NCBI GenBank assembly: GCA_016713425.1
Contig: JADJPE010000005.1
Span: 2,046,001 to 2,110,000, forward strand
DNA from: Deltaproteobacteria bacterium
GTDB taxonomy: Bacteria > Myxococcota > Kuafuiibacteriia > Kuafuiibacteriales > Kuafuiibacteriaceae
Direction of reading: 5' to 3'
Length of the DNA: 64,000 bases
The notes under the pieces were generated by a model. It ran no database searches. It was not told the DNA's origin and saw only the letters and a list, made by a program, of their open reading frames with translations. The translations under genes were made by a program, and so were the position numbers. Of this stretch, positions 48,658 through 57,908 are shown one piece after another. Every line of letters begins with the position of its first letter. The first letter of the stretch is position 1.

Positions 48658-49215
48658 ATGCGGTTCAGTCGTTTTCGGGTCGTCAGCGGTCTGTTGTTCC
48701 TCTCACTTTTTGCCCTGGGTGCGGACGGGGGCGGTGGATGCGACTGCAACCTGTGCGACGATTTTCAGGGCACAGTTCGCAAACAGCAGCTCGTGCAGTC
48801 GAGCAGCAACACGATCTCGACGATCGTGCAGGTCGATCCGAACGAAAACGACGACGTTAAGAACAATCGATCGAAGATACGCAACGGGAATGTCTCAAAG
48901 ATCGTGCTTCAGGTCGTGAGTCTTGGCGGGTCGAATCAGGCGACAACGATTCGCGGTGCGATCCAAGTCCGCCCGGTCGGCAGTGGCGAGAGTGGTTGGA
49001 TCACCATCGTGTCTGATTGGAGTGAGGTGCCGCTTTTGACGGGCAACCAGTACACGCTCCATCTGGACCAGACACAGCTTCAGGCCTTCAATCAGCTTGT
49101 CTTCGCGGCGGACGCCGGTGCGCTCGAGCTTCGCATCGAGGGTGAGACGGACAATCAGCCGGTCGAGTTCACGTTCGAGATTGCCGTGGAGCTGGAGTTC
49201 CAGGGTTGCGTCTAG
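48658..49215 (+). CDS. Small secreted lipoprotein-like protein
   Basis: 185 residues. N-terminal hydrophobic segment (VVSGLLFLSLFALGADGGGG) followed by CDCNLCDD; the first Cys could be lipidated, though the lipobox (GGGC) is unusual. The rest is a beta-rich domain (ISTIVQVDPNENDDVKN, YTLHLDQTQLQAFNQLVF) of no recognised family. ATG 48658 gives the signal; an earlier start is possible. Lies between the S1 gene and the sigma factor, five bases before the latter. Confidence 0.65.
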   Translation: MRFSRFRVVSGLLFLSLFALGADGGGGCDCNLCDDFQGTVRKQQLVQSSSNTISTIVQVDPNENDDVKNNRSKIRNGNVSKIVLQVVSLGGSNQATTIRGAIQVRPVGSGESGWITIVSDWSEVPLLTGNQYTLHLDQTQLQAFNQLVFAADAGALELRIEGETDNQPVEFTFEIAVELEFQGCV

Positions 49216-49219
49216 CGAC

Positions 49220-50437
49220 ATGACCGAAATCGATGGTGCAAGAGGCTCGCGGCCGGCCCCGCGCGAACGCGAAGACGAAGAAGAAGCCGAAGCAGAGGTC
49301 GAATCCGAAGCCCGTATCGGATCTGCAATAGACGTTGCGCCTGCGTTCCGGCGCTCGAGACCATCGGTGCACGCGCGCCATCGCCATCATGAAGAGGCTG
49401 ACGCCGAAGAGGTCGAATCCGAAGAGGACGACTCCGGTTCCTCGAGTTCTTCGAGTTCATCGGGCTCGGCGTCGAGCAGCGTCGTGGTCGATGTGACGCC
49501 GTCGCTCGGGTCTTTGCCCGCCTTGGTGAGCCGGCCGTCGGTGCCAGCGCTGCTAGCGCGCGATGGCGTGCGGACACCGCTTCTCGAGCGGTTTCTTGCC
49601 GAGATGGGGCGTTATCCGCTCCTCTCGCGCGAAGAAGAAGACGAGCTTACGATGCGCTATTATCGTGAGAAAGACACGGTCGCGGCGCGGAAGCTCGTTG
49701 TTCACAATCTTCGCCTCGTCGTGAAGATGGCCTACAAGTATCGGCGCGCCTGGGCGAGCGTCCTCGATCTCATTCAGGAGGGGAACGTGGGGCTTGTCGA
49801 GGCCGTGCGCCGTTTCGATCCCTTCAAGGGGGCCAAGTTTTCGACGTACGCTACGTTTTGGATCCGCGCGTACATGCTTCGTTACCTGCTCGAGCATTCG
49901 CGTATGGTGCGGATCTCGGGAACTCGCGTCGGGCGTAAGTTGTTTTTTCAGCTCTCGAGGGAGCGCGAGCGACTGCGAGCCCTAGGGGTTGAACCGGGCC
50001 CCAAGCTGCTCGCGGAGCGACTCGGTGTCGATGAGGCGGCGCTCGAAGATGTTGTTCGGCACATGGACCAGGCCGAGGTCCGTCTCGATGCGCCGGTGTT
50101 TGCGGACGAGGGTTCGAGCGCGACGATCCTGGATGGGCTTGCGAACGATGTCGTGAGTCCCGAAGCGGCGGCTTATCGGGCGGAGATGGAAGGCGAAGTT
50201 GGTGCGGCGCTCGAGAGCTTTGCCGCAACGCTCACCGATCCCCGCGAGAAGGCGGCCTGGGCCGAGCACTTGATGGCCGAGGATGCCGTGTCGCTCTCCG
50301 ATCTTGGCGCGCGATTTGGCGTCACGAAGCAGCGCATGGGTCAGATCGTGAATGGAATTCGGAAGCGGCTCAAGGCGCATCTCATCCAGCGACTCGGACC
50401 TGGGGTCGAGCTTGGCTTCAGCCTCGACCTGGATTGA
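49220..50437 (+). CDS. RpoH-like sigma factor with long acidic N terminus
   Basis: 405 residues. Sigma region 2 (about 159-224) holds NLRLVVKMAYKYRR, DLIQEGNVGLVEAVRRFDPF and GAKFSTYATFWIRAYMLRYL. Region 4 (about 361-387) holds LGARFGVTKQRMGQIVNGIR, as in RpoH/sigma-32-type factors that transcribe heat-shock genes. The N-terminal ~130 residues are highly acidic and Ser-rich (EEEAEAEVESEA; runs of S) and probably disordered; standard RpoH proteins lack this. Could act as an autoinhibitory or degradation segment, as in sigma-70 region 1.1; that is inference. Which promoters it reads is not known. Confidence 0.85.
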   Translation: MTEIDGARGSRPAPREREDEEEAEAEVESEARIGSAIDVAPAFRRSRPSVHARHRHHEEADAEEVESEEDDSGSSSSSSSSGSASSSVVVDVTPSLGSLPALVSRPSVPALLARDGVRTPLLERFLAEMGRYPLLSREEEDELTMRYYREKDTVAARKLVVHNLRLVVKMAYKYRRAWASVLDLIQEGNVGLVEAVRRFDPFKGAKFSTYATFWIRAYMLRYLLEHSRMVRISGTRVGRKLFFQLSRERERLRALGVEPGPKLLAERLGVDEAALEDVVRHMDQAEVRLDAPVFADEGSSATILDGLANDVVSPEAAAYRAEMEGEVGAALESFAATLTDPREKAAWAEHLMAEDAVSLSDLGARFGVTKQRMGQIVNGIRKRLKAHLIQRLGPGVELGFSLDLD

Positions 50438-50580
50438 TGTGACCTGACCCGCGTCACCTGACCAAGAGATCAGGGCTGATGGGCCATGCCGACCGACGAC
50501 CAACCCTCAAAGCGTGCCATCTCTCGGCCGAGAGCGCGGAGATCTGGGCTCACTCCTTGGGGTGCGTTAGCCTGCCCGGC

Positions 50581-51624
50581 GTGACAACGCCGCTCATCAT
50601 TCGCGCGCTCGACGAGAACGACGACGACGCCCGGTGGGACGACTTCGTTCGCACGCATCCCGAGGGGACTTTCTTTCATCTCTTGGGTTGGCGGCGTGTC
50701 ATTGCACGAACGTATGGGCGTCGAGCTCATTATCTCTACGCGGAGAGCGAAGGCCAGGTTGAGGGGGTGCTGCCGCTCTTTGACTCGGGCGACCGCCCGT
50801 TTTCCCGCTCGCTCGTCTCGGTCCCCGTGGGTGTTTCGGGCGGCATCTTGGCGAACGATGATGCTGCGGCCACGCTTCTTCGTGGCGCGGCGCGCGCGTT
50901 GGCGGAACGTGAACGCATCCGCTGCGTCGAGTACAAGTCGGAGCGCGCTTTGTTCCCCGAGATGGCGACCAAGGCCGACCTCTATGTCACGTTTCGCGAG
51001 ACATTGATCGGGGATCGCGAGAAGCAGCTCGCCAAGATTCCACGGAAATCGCGGGCCGTGATCCGCGCGGCCGAGCGAAGTCATCTCCGCGCGGATTTCA
51101 ACCGCGATGATCTCGAGGCCTTCCTCGACATCTACGCGCTCTCACTGCGAAACCTTGGAACGCCGATGTTTCCGCGTGCGTTGTTCGAGCAGTCGCTCCA
51201 GGTGTTTCCGGGCGCGTGCGACTTCCTCTCGATTCGCCATGCAGGTCGTATCGTTGGGGTCGTGATGAACTACTACTTCCGCGATGTGATGCTGCCGTTC
51301 TACGCGGGTGTGCTCCCCGAGGCGCGCGACTTGGGGGTCAACAACTACGTTTACTGGGTGATGCTCGAACGCGGCTACGATCGAGGTTTTCGGACATTCG
51401 ACTTCGGCCGCAGCAAGGTCGGCACCGGTGCCTATCACTTCAAGCGACACTTCGGCATGCGGGAGGAGCCGTTGGCCTATCAGTACGATCTTCTCGATGG
51501 TGCGGAGATGCCCAACATGAATCCGACCAACCCGCGGTACGAAAAGGCCATCAAGACTTGGCAGAGACTGCCGATCGCGGCCACCAAGCTCGTCGGACCT
51601 TGGATTTCACGGCGAATTCCGTAA
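50581..51624 (+). CDS. FemAB-like acyltransferase of the exosortase-associated type
   Basis: 347 residues with a GNAT-like fold. Start region TFFHLLGWRRVIARTYGRR, then VLPLFDSGDRPFSRSLVSVP and a C-terminal GVNNYVYWVMLERGYDRG and FDFGRSKVGTGAYHFKRHFG, matching the FemAB-related family found with exosortase/PEP-CTERM exopolysaccharide loci. Members probably add an amino acid or acyl group to a sugar or peptide. GTG 50581 is used. It sits 153 bases before the amidotransferase, and these two often travel together. Confidence 0.82.
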   Translation: MTTPLIIRALDENDDDARWDDFVRTHPEGTFFHLLGWRRVIARTYGRRAHYLYAESEGQVEGVLPLFDSGDRPFSRSLVSVPVGVSGGILANDDAAATLLRGAARALAERERIRCVEYKSERALFPEMATKADLYVTFRETLIGDREKQLAKIPRKSRAVIRAAERSHLRADFNRDDLEAFLDIYALSLRNLGTPMFPRALFEQSLQVFPGACDFLSIRHAGRIVGVVMNYYFRDVMLPFYAGVLPEARDLGVNNYVYWVMLERGYDRGFRTFDFGRSKVGTGAYHFKRHFGMREEPLAYQYDLLDGAEMPNMNPTNPRYEKAIKTWQRLPIAATKLVGPWISRRIP

Positions 51625-51777
51625 CTCGCTGGAACTGTGCTCGCTCGAATCGCCCGGAACACCGACGACGAATCCTTGGTCGGATGGTCACACAGGCGGT
51701 GACACATCTGCGCCGACTGTTCGCGGGCGGGGGTGGCAGGTGACCGAGCGCCCGAATCGCGGTAAACCGTCGCTTCG

Positions 51778-53727
51778 ATGTGCGGATTGGTTGGCGTTTA
51801 CTGCTTCGATCGAACTCGGCCGGTCGACCGTGTCGTTCTCGCCCGCCAAAACGATGCCATGGTCCATCGCGGACCGGACGGTGGCGACGTCTACGTTGGA
51901 CCGGGTGTCGGGCTTGGCCATCGACGCTTGGCCATTATCGACCTTGGTGGTGGCGCCCAGCCGATGTGGGACTTCGAAGATGAGCTCGCCATCGTTTTCA
52001 ACGGCGAGGTCTACAACTATCGCGAGCTCAAAGCCGAACTCGAGAGCCTCGGACAGCGCTTTCGGACCGAATCGGATACGGAGGTCATTCTCGGCGCGTA
52101 CCGGGCTTGGGGGCGAGCTTGTGTCGATCGATTCGTCGGAATGTTCGTCTTTGCGCTCTACGACCGCGACAAGCACACGATGTTTCTGGCCCGCGATCGG
52201 ATCGGAAAGAAGCCGCTTTATTACTATCGTGACGACAACCGAATCATCTTCGCCTCTGAGCTCAAGGCCATCTTGGCAGACCCATCCGTCCCTCGTGTTC
52301 TGGACCCGACCAGTGCGGTCGACTTCTTTGCGTACGGATACGTTCCTGCGCCTACCTCGATTCTTCGGGGAATTCAAAAGCTTCCCGCTGGCCACGCCAT
52401 GTGCTTCACGCCCGAAGGTGTAGACGAGTACCGGTATTGGGACCTCGACTTCACGCACGTCGACGAGACGCTCTCGCTCGAGCAGTCCGCCGAATCGCTC
52501 ATGAGCACCCTCGATGATGCGGTGAATCTTCGCCTTCGCTCCGACGTGCCTCTCGGCGCGTTTCTGTCAGGGGGCATTGATTCCAGCCTGATCGTGGCCT
52601 TGATGGCGAAACGCCTGAGCTCCCCGGTCAAGACGCACACGATCGGCTTCACCGAGGATGCCTTCGATGAACGTCGGTATGCGCGCGAAACGGCTGAGGG
52701 CTTTGGGACCGACCATACGGAGCGCATCGTCACGGCGGACGCGGCCTCGATTCTCGAACGCCTGGCGTGGCACTACGACGAACCTTTCGCCGATTCATCT
52801 TCGGTTCCGACGTACTATCTCAGTCAAGCTACGCGCGAGACCGTGACCGTGGCCCTGTCGGGCGATGGAGGTGACGAGAGCTTTGCCGGCTATCGCCGTT
52901 ACATGTTCGCGATGTTCGAGTCGCGTGTGCGTCGATCAATCCCCCCCTTCGTTCAGCGCAAGGTGTTGGGGCGACTGGCCCGCCTGTATCCAAAGGCCGA
53001 TTACCTGCCGCAGTTCTTACGGGCGAAAGCGACGCTCACGAATCTTGCCGATTCCCACGAGCACGCCTATTTCCTCTCCCTGACCCAGAAGACATATCCG
53101 CGCGCAATTTCGCGGGATTTCCTCGGCGGTCTGCGGGGCTACGACCCTTACCACCATTTCGACCGCCATTTCCGGGCATGTGCTTCGAAGGACGCGCTTG
53201 CACGCCTTCAATACGTCGATTTCAAGATGTATCTCGCTGAGCAGATCCTCACCAAGGTGGACCGCGCATCGATGGCCCATTCCTTGGAAGTTCGAGTGCC
53301 GCTGCTCGATCATCGAGTTGTCGAGCTCGCGGCGAGAATGCCAGGCCATCACAAGCTCTCTGGGTCGCGGGCCAAGATTGTTCTCAAGGAGGTTGCATCT
53401 CGGCTCCTGCCGCCCTCGACCATCAACCGACGAAAGATGGGATTCAGTATCCCGTTGGATGCGTGGTTCAAGGGCGGCCTCAGGGAGCCAACCGAGGCGG
53501 TTTTCTTCGATCGCCCAGGCGGACAAAGTGGGCTCTTGAATACGCGAGGTCTGCGGAGGATGTGGTACGAGCACCAGCTCGGGGTCGCCAATCATGCCAC
53601 CCAGCTCTGGTCGCTCTTGATGTTCGAGCTGTGGGCGGGACGTTTTCTCGCCTCAGATCTCTCGAGTGCGTTTGCCGCCCAGGTTAGCCGACCCACACCG
53701 GTCGATCCGGTGGGCGCACCGGCCTAG
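51778..53727 (+). CDS. asnB: Asparagine synthase-like amidotransferase (exosortase-associated type)
   Basis: 649 residues. Catalytic Cys2 (MCGLVG) starts the glutaminase domain (to about 190), with RHxRL-type GLGHRRLAIIDL and FNGEVYNYREL. The synthetase domain has the PP-loop FLSGGIDSSLIVALM (near 262) and ALSGDGGDESFAGY. Two subtypes are possible: general asparagine synthase or the exosortase/exopolysaccharide amidotransferase; the DFFAYGYVPAP segment, length and the FemAB-like neighbour favour the second. It would transfer ammonia from glutamine to an acid group, possibly a sugar uronate. Confidence 0.85.
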   Translation: MCGLVGVYCFDRTRPVDRVVLARQNDAMVHRGPDGGDVYVGPGVGLGHRRLAIIDLGGGAQPMWDFEDELAIVFNGEVYNYRELKAELESLGQRFRTESDTEVILGAYRAWGRACVDRFVGMFVFALYDRDKHTMFLARDRIGKKPLYYYRDDNRIIFASELKAILADPSVPRVLDPTSAVDFFAYGYVPAPTSILRGIQKLPAGHAMCFTPEGVDEYRYWDLDFTHVDETLSLEQSAESLMSTLDDAVNLRLRSDVPLGAFLSGGIDSSLIVALMAKRLSSPVKTHTIGFTEDAFDERRYARETAEGFGTDHTERIVTADAASILERLAWHYDEPFADSSSVPTYYLSQATRETVTVALSGDGGDESFAGYRRYMFAMFESRVRRSIPPFVQRKVLGRLARLYPKADYLPQFLRAKATLTNLADSHEHAYFLSLTQKTYPRAISRDFLGGLRGYDPYHHFDRHFRACASKDALARLQYVDFKMYLAEQILTKVDRASMAHSLEVRVPLLDHRVVELAARMPGHHKLSGSRAKIVLKEVASRLLPPSTINRRKMGFSIPLDAWFKGGLREPTEAVFFDRPGGQSGLLNTRGLRRMWYEHQLGVANHATQLWSLLMFELWAGRFLASDLSSAFAAQVSRPTPVDPVGAPA

Positions 53728-53830
53728 CGAGGGGCTGGCCCGGTGAGCGGCTGGCCCGGCGAGGGGCTGGCCCGGCGAGGGGCTGGCCCGGCGAGCGTCT
53801 GGCCCGGCGAGCGTCGGGCCTCACCACGTG
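53728..53830. repeat. 16-bp tandem repeat
   Basis: About six imperfect copies of a cgaggggctggcccgg-like unit starting right after the amidotransferase stop codon. It has strong G+C and may form hairpins that stop transcription before the next gene at 53895. Confidence 0.85.
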
Positions 53831-53894
53831 TCGGCCTCGCGCCCCGCTGGCCGCCATTGACGGGCCCCTCGGACTTCGCAATGGTTGGAGACAG

Positions 53895-56411
53895 ATGGCG
53901 GACGGGGCGATCGGGTCTCGCGAGTCGCGCGGCCGTACGACGGCGACCGAGGCTCCGGTTCCGGCGCAGAGCTTCGAAGATCCGTTCTCGTCCCGGGTCG
54001 CGAGCTGGCTGCTTCGCCTGATCCGCCTTTCGAAAGGGCTCCGGGTCTACGCAGACAACAACGAAATGCTCCAACGATTCTTGGACGACGCGGTTGGTGA
54101 GGTCGAGGCGCTCTTCGAGGTGCTCCCCGAGATTTCGCTGACTGTCCGCGAGGATCGGCTGCTCTACGGCCGTGACGCGGTGCTCATCAATGCGGACCGC
54201 GAGGATGGGCTCCCGTTCCTTTTGTACCGCAATGCCTTTCGCCGCCTGACTTTCGTCCGTGGCCTCGATCGCGGTGAGCTGCTCGAGGTGGCCCGCGTTC
54301 TCGCGGCTCAAGACCAAGGGTTCGATCGAAGTGGCGCCGACGACCTCGTCTCGGCATTCTGGCGTCTCGACCCCCAGCATGTTCGGTACCTGACGATCGA
54401 TGTGCTCACGATGCAGGCGAGCACGGCCAAGAGTCGAGAAGACGCTGAAGATATCGCTCGAATCCAGAACGACATCGAAAACATCGTTGCCTCCATCTAT
54501 CAGACCAATGCCTCCGATGAAGATCTGGTGCGTGGTCTTTCGATTACGCGCGAGGACCTCGAAGCCCTCAAGGAGCTTCGCCGCGATGGGGGCGACGAGG
54601 ATCTCGATCTTCTCGACCAGACGACATCGCGGCCGATCGCCGATGTCTCGGAGGCGGAACTGGAGGCCTTCCGAGCGGAGCTCGCGCGTGACACGCCGGA
54701 TCACCTGAGTCGGAAGCTGATGGATGTCTTGCTCGAAACCGTCTTCCTCGGGCAGTCCTCTCAGGAGGCCTCGCCCGTGATCGGGCTCTTGACGCAGCTC
54801 TTTGATTCATTCCTGCTCGCACATCGCTATCCGATGGCGACCGAGCTCCTCGACCGACTCACGTCGGCCGCCCAGGATACCAGCGACTTCCTTCGCATCC
54901 ACATCGGGCGACAACTTCTCAAGCTCCTCGCGAACGAGGCCCGAATGCACCCGGTGCTCATGGTGTTCAACGACGATCGTCGTGCGGCATCGATCGGGGA
55001 CATCCTGCGTCTTCTGCGTGCCGTGGGCCCCAACGCCGTTCCGGTTCTTCTTCGCTCGCTTGCTTCGATCAATGCGCCCGCGCACCGGCGTCTCGTTTGC
55101 GACCTTATCGTCGATTTTGGTGTGCCGCCGATCGAAGATCTCGTGACTTCTTCAAAAGAAGCGCGCTGGTTCTTCATTCGAGATCTGTTGACGTTGGCTC
55201 AGCACCACGCGCCCGACGCCGCCTTTCCGCTCGTTCGGATCGCACTGCGGCACGAGCACCCCAAGGTTCGCGAACAAGCGATCGGCCTTCTGCGTCCCAT
55301 GTCGGCTGGGATCGCGGATGATCTCCTGGGTGAGTCGCTCCTGGACCTCGATCCCGATGTCCGGCTCGCTGCGGTGCGGGTTGCGGTCGCGCGCAATCAT
55401 CCCAAGACACCCGGTATTCTCGAGGCTCTCTTGACCGCCCCCGACGTCGAGGAGCGCTCGCTACGCGAGCTTCGGTTCCTCGCGACCGCGTACGCGACGC
55501 TTTCCGGAGACCAGGCGGTCGTGGTTCTAGATCGCATGCTCAATCCGGGGTTGATTGCCCGCCTCAAAGGTTCGGATGCGCAGCTTGCCGCGGCGTATGC
55601 CTTGGCCTCTTTGGGGACCGAGGCCGCTCGCGTGGCCCTGCAGAAGGGGCTGAAGACGCTCAATGCCAGGGTTCGAGACGCTTGTCGTCGTGCGCTCAAT
55701 CGCGAGTCGATGACGGAGGATGTGCTCGCTCATGGTTCCGTCGCAACCGATCCCCATGCACCCGTGCCCACACTGACGGCCGACCCGACTTCACCCCGGC
55801 TTCAACGGGAATCCGGAGCGCAAGCCGTGGCGCGACCCCCGCGCCAAGATCCGTCTCAACGTTTGCCGCCGTCTTTGCCGGACGCACCGACCGACCCTCA
55901 TTTCCAGCGCCGTCGAACCGAACCCCAGGAGCGAATCCCACCCCTGCCGCTCTCGCCTCCGGAGGTGACGGTCACCGAAACGCTCTCGGACATTCCGATT
56001 GATGCGACTGCAACGACGCCCGAACCTGTGGCCCACCGGACGCGTGACGTGATGCCGTTGAACTTGCCTCCGGCGCCTGGGACGCGCGACGTGATGCCGT
56101 CGAACTTGCCTCCGGCGCCTGGGACGCGCGACGTGATGCCGTCGAACTTGCCTCCGGCGCCTGGAACGCGTGACGTGATGCCGTCGAACTTGCCTCCGGC
56201 GCCCGGAACGCGCGACGTGATGCCGTCGAACTTGCCTCCGGCGCCCGGAACGCGCGACGTGATGCCGTCGAACTTACCCGCCGCGCCGAAGGTCTCCTTG
56301 GACGCCGAAAGCCCCACCGTGCCGGATCAAGAGGATTTGGAGGACATGTTCCGAACCTATCTGGGTGATACCGGCGCCGAGGGCGAATCGGGTCCTGGGA
56401 GGGATGGCTAA
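53895..56411 (+). CDS. HEAT-type repeat signalling protein
   Basis: 838 residues. The N-terminal half is helical, with LLRLIRLSKGLRVYADNNEM, a motif shared with the downstream gene (MRIHDPNNRALL), suggesting a common fold. Residues about 340-610 look like HEAT-type helical repeats (HPKVREQAIGLLRPM, DPDVRLAAVRVAVARN). The last ~200 residues are Pro-rich with a 14-residue repeat (NLPPAPGTRDVMPS) present about five to six times. Sits before the degenerate HD-GYP gene, probably in one transcription unit. Function unknown; a scaffold role is inferred. Confidence 0.7.
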   Translation: MADGAIGSRESRGRTTATEAPVPAQSFEDPFSSRVASWLLRLIRLSKGLRVYADNNEMLQRFLDDAVGEVEALFEVLPEISLTVREDRLLYGRDAVLINADREDGLPFLLYRNAFRRLTFVRGLDRGELLEVARVLAAQDQGFDRSGADDLVSAFWRLDPQHVRYLTIDVLTMQASTAKSREDAEDIARIQNDIENIVASIYQTNASDEDLVRGLSITREDLEALKELRRDGGDEDLDLLDQTTSRPIADVSEAELEAFRAELARDTPDHLSRKLMDVLLETVFLGQSSQEASPVIGLLTQLFDSFLLAHRYPMATELLDRLTSAAQDTSDFLRIHIGRQLLKLLANEARMHPVLMVFNDDRRAASIGDILRLLRAVGPNAVPVLLRSLASINAPAHRRLVCDLIVDFGVPPIEDLVTSSKEARWFFIRDLLTLAQHHAPDAAFPLVRIALRHEHPKVREQAIGLLRPMSAGIADDLLGESLLDLDPDVRLAAVRVAVARNHPKTPGILEALLTAPDVEERSLRELRFLATAYATLSGDQAVVVLDRMLNPGLIARLKGSDAQLAAAYALASLGTEAARVALQKGLKTLNARVRDACRRALNRESMTEDVLAHGSVATDPHAPVPTLTADPTSPRLQRESGAQAVARPPRQDPSQRLPPSLPDAPTDPHFQRRRTEPQERIPPLPLSPPEVTVTETLSDIPIDATATTPEPVAHRTRDVMPLNLPPAPGTRDVMPSNLPPAPGTRDVMPSNLPPAPGTRDVMPSNLPPAPGTRDVMPSNLPPAPGTRDVMPSNLPAAPKVSLDAESPTVPDQEDLEDMFRTYLGDTGAEGESGPGRDG
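56041..56280. repeat. 42-bp coding repeat
   Basis: About five to six copies of a 42-base unit (14 residues, GTRDVMPSNLPPAP), nearly identical at the DNA level, inside the Pro-rich tail of the HEAT-type protein. High identity indicates recent duplication or homogenisation. Confidence 0.9.
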
Positions 56412-56453
56412 TGGAAGCGGATCGGCGTTCTAGCTTGGAAGCGAGACCGATGT

Positions 56454-57908
56454 ATGAGTGAGTCTCCACCGAAGACCATGACGCCCAAGCTGCAGCTTCT
56501 CGGGCGCGCGTTGGTTCTTCAGCTGCACATGGTCCTGAGAACCATGCGGATTCACGATCCGAACAATCGCGCCCTCTTGGTGGCAACCGAGAATCTACGC
56601 GAGACGATCAATACGCTTTGGGCGGTTCTTCATGGCGTCGTGCGTCTGCAGTTCGTCGAGGGGGTCGTTTATCTCAACGATCTCCGTGTTCGGCTCGACG
56701 GTCTCGCGCGTGAGCAGGTCGACTTTCTTCAAGCGGAATTCGAGCGCCGTGGTCTGGGCGGGCTAGGTTTCTCGAGGCCGGTCGATACGGCTTCTCTCCG
56801 AGAGTTTCTCTCTGCGTTTTCTCGGCCGATTGAGTCGAAAGAAGACGTTCAGCAGATGAAGGAGTCGCTTCATCAGATGAAAGATCTCGCGCTCGAACTT
56901 CTCGGGCCGAAGGCGTTCTCGGAGAACGCGAGAGAAGAGCAAGAGCTTCACGTCGATCGAAAGACTTTTGCGCTTCAGACTTATGCGAAGTCGATTGTTG
57001 CCGTGCGGGACTTCGTCAGCGCGATGCAGGCTGATAAGCCCGAGTCGGGAGGACGTCTTCGCCTGCTTCGGATCGTTCAAGACCTCGTCGACATCGCGGC
57101 TGAGCGCGTCAACTTTCTGATCAAGTTGGCCGCCATCAAGACGGCACACGATTATCCGTACAATCACGCGGCGAACACGTGTGTGATCTCCATCGTTTTG
57201 GGCAAAGCGCTCGGGATCGAACGCCTGGCGCTGGTCGACCTTGGATTGGCCGCGCTGTTGGCAGATGTCGCGTTCGCCTTGTTGCCGCCCGAACTTCTCG
57301 ACCGTGAGCGCGAGCTGTCAGAAGCCGAGCGGCTCGAGGTGCACGACTGCATGGTTCGGCAGGTTCGAAGCCTTCTCGGGGACGGACAGATCACGCGCGG
57401 GTTGATTCACCGCATCGTCGTCGCCTACGAGCATCATAGGCCTTACTTTGACCCGGCGACTCGACGAAGAGGTCAGAGCCATATCTTTTCGCGGATTGTC
57501 GCCGTCGCGGATGCGTTCGATGCCCTCACGACCCGCCGTCCTTGGCGTGAAGGCTACGCGCCGGACGAGGCGCTACGAATTCTTGTGAAGCAGGCGGGAA
57601 CGCAATACGACCCGGTCGTCGTGCGTGTGCTCGTGAACCTGATGGGGCTCTATCCCCTTGGAACTGTCGTTCGACTCGAAAGTGGCGAGGTCGGGATCGT
57701 CTACCACAACTCCAATCGACCTGAGGCCTATGATAAACCGTGGATCCGCCTCGTGCTCGACGCCAGTGGAGCGTCCGTGAAGCGCACGACAATCATTGAT
57801 CTTTCGGCAGAGCAGGCGCGAGACGCCGGCACGCAGCGTCGGATTACCGAGGTTCTGCGTGCTTCCGAGATCGAAGGCTTCGACCCGGGAATGGCCATCG
57901 TCGTCTAG
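56454..57908 (+). CDS. Degenerate HD-GYP protein
   Basis: 484 residues. The N-terminal half resembles the start of the HEAT-type protein. The C-terminal half follows the HD-GYP order: PYNHAANTCVISIVLGKALG (first His), then LAALLADVAFALLPP where the HD pair of active phosphodiesterases should be (here A-D), then YEHHRPYFDP in the position of HHE...GYP and SRIVAVADAFDALTTRRPWR. Loss of the metal-binding His and of the GYP loop means cyclic-di-GMP hydrolysis is unlikely, though binding is possible. Converges on the kinase gene with a 4-base overlap. Confidence 0.8.
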   Translation: MSESPPKTMTPKLQLLGRALVLQLHMVLRTMRIHDPNNRALLVATENLRETINTLWAVLHGVVRLQFVEGVVYLNDLRVRLDGLAREQVDFLQAEFERRGLGGLGFSRPVDTASLREFLSAFSRPIESKEDVQQMKESLHQMKDLALELLGPKAFSENAREEQELHVDRKTFALQTYAKSIVAVRDFVSAMQADKPESGGRLRLLRIVQDLVDIAAERVNFLIKLAAIKTAHDYPYNHAANTCVISIVLGKALGIERLALVDLGLAALLADVAFALLPPELLDRERELSEAERLEVHDCMVRQVRSLLGDGQITRGLIHRIVVAYEHHRPYFDPATRRRGQSHIFSRIVAVADAFDALTTRRPWREGYAPDEALRILVKQAGTQYDPVVVRVLVNLMGLYPLGTVVRLESGEVGIVYHNSNRPEAYDKPWIRLVLDASGASVKRTTIIDLSAEQARDAGTQRRITEVLRASEIEGFDPGMAIVV

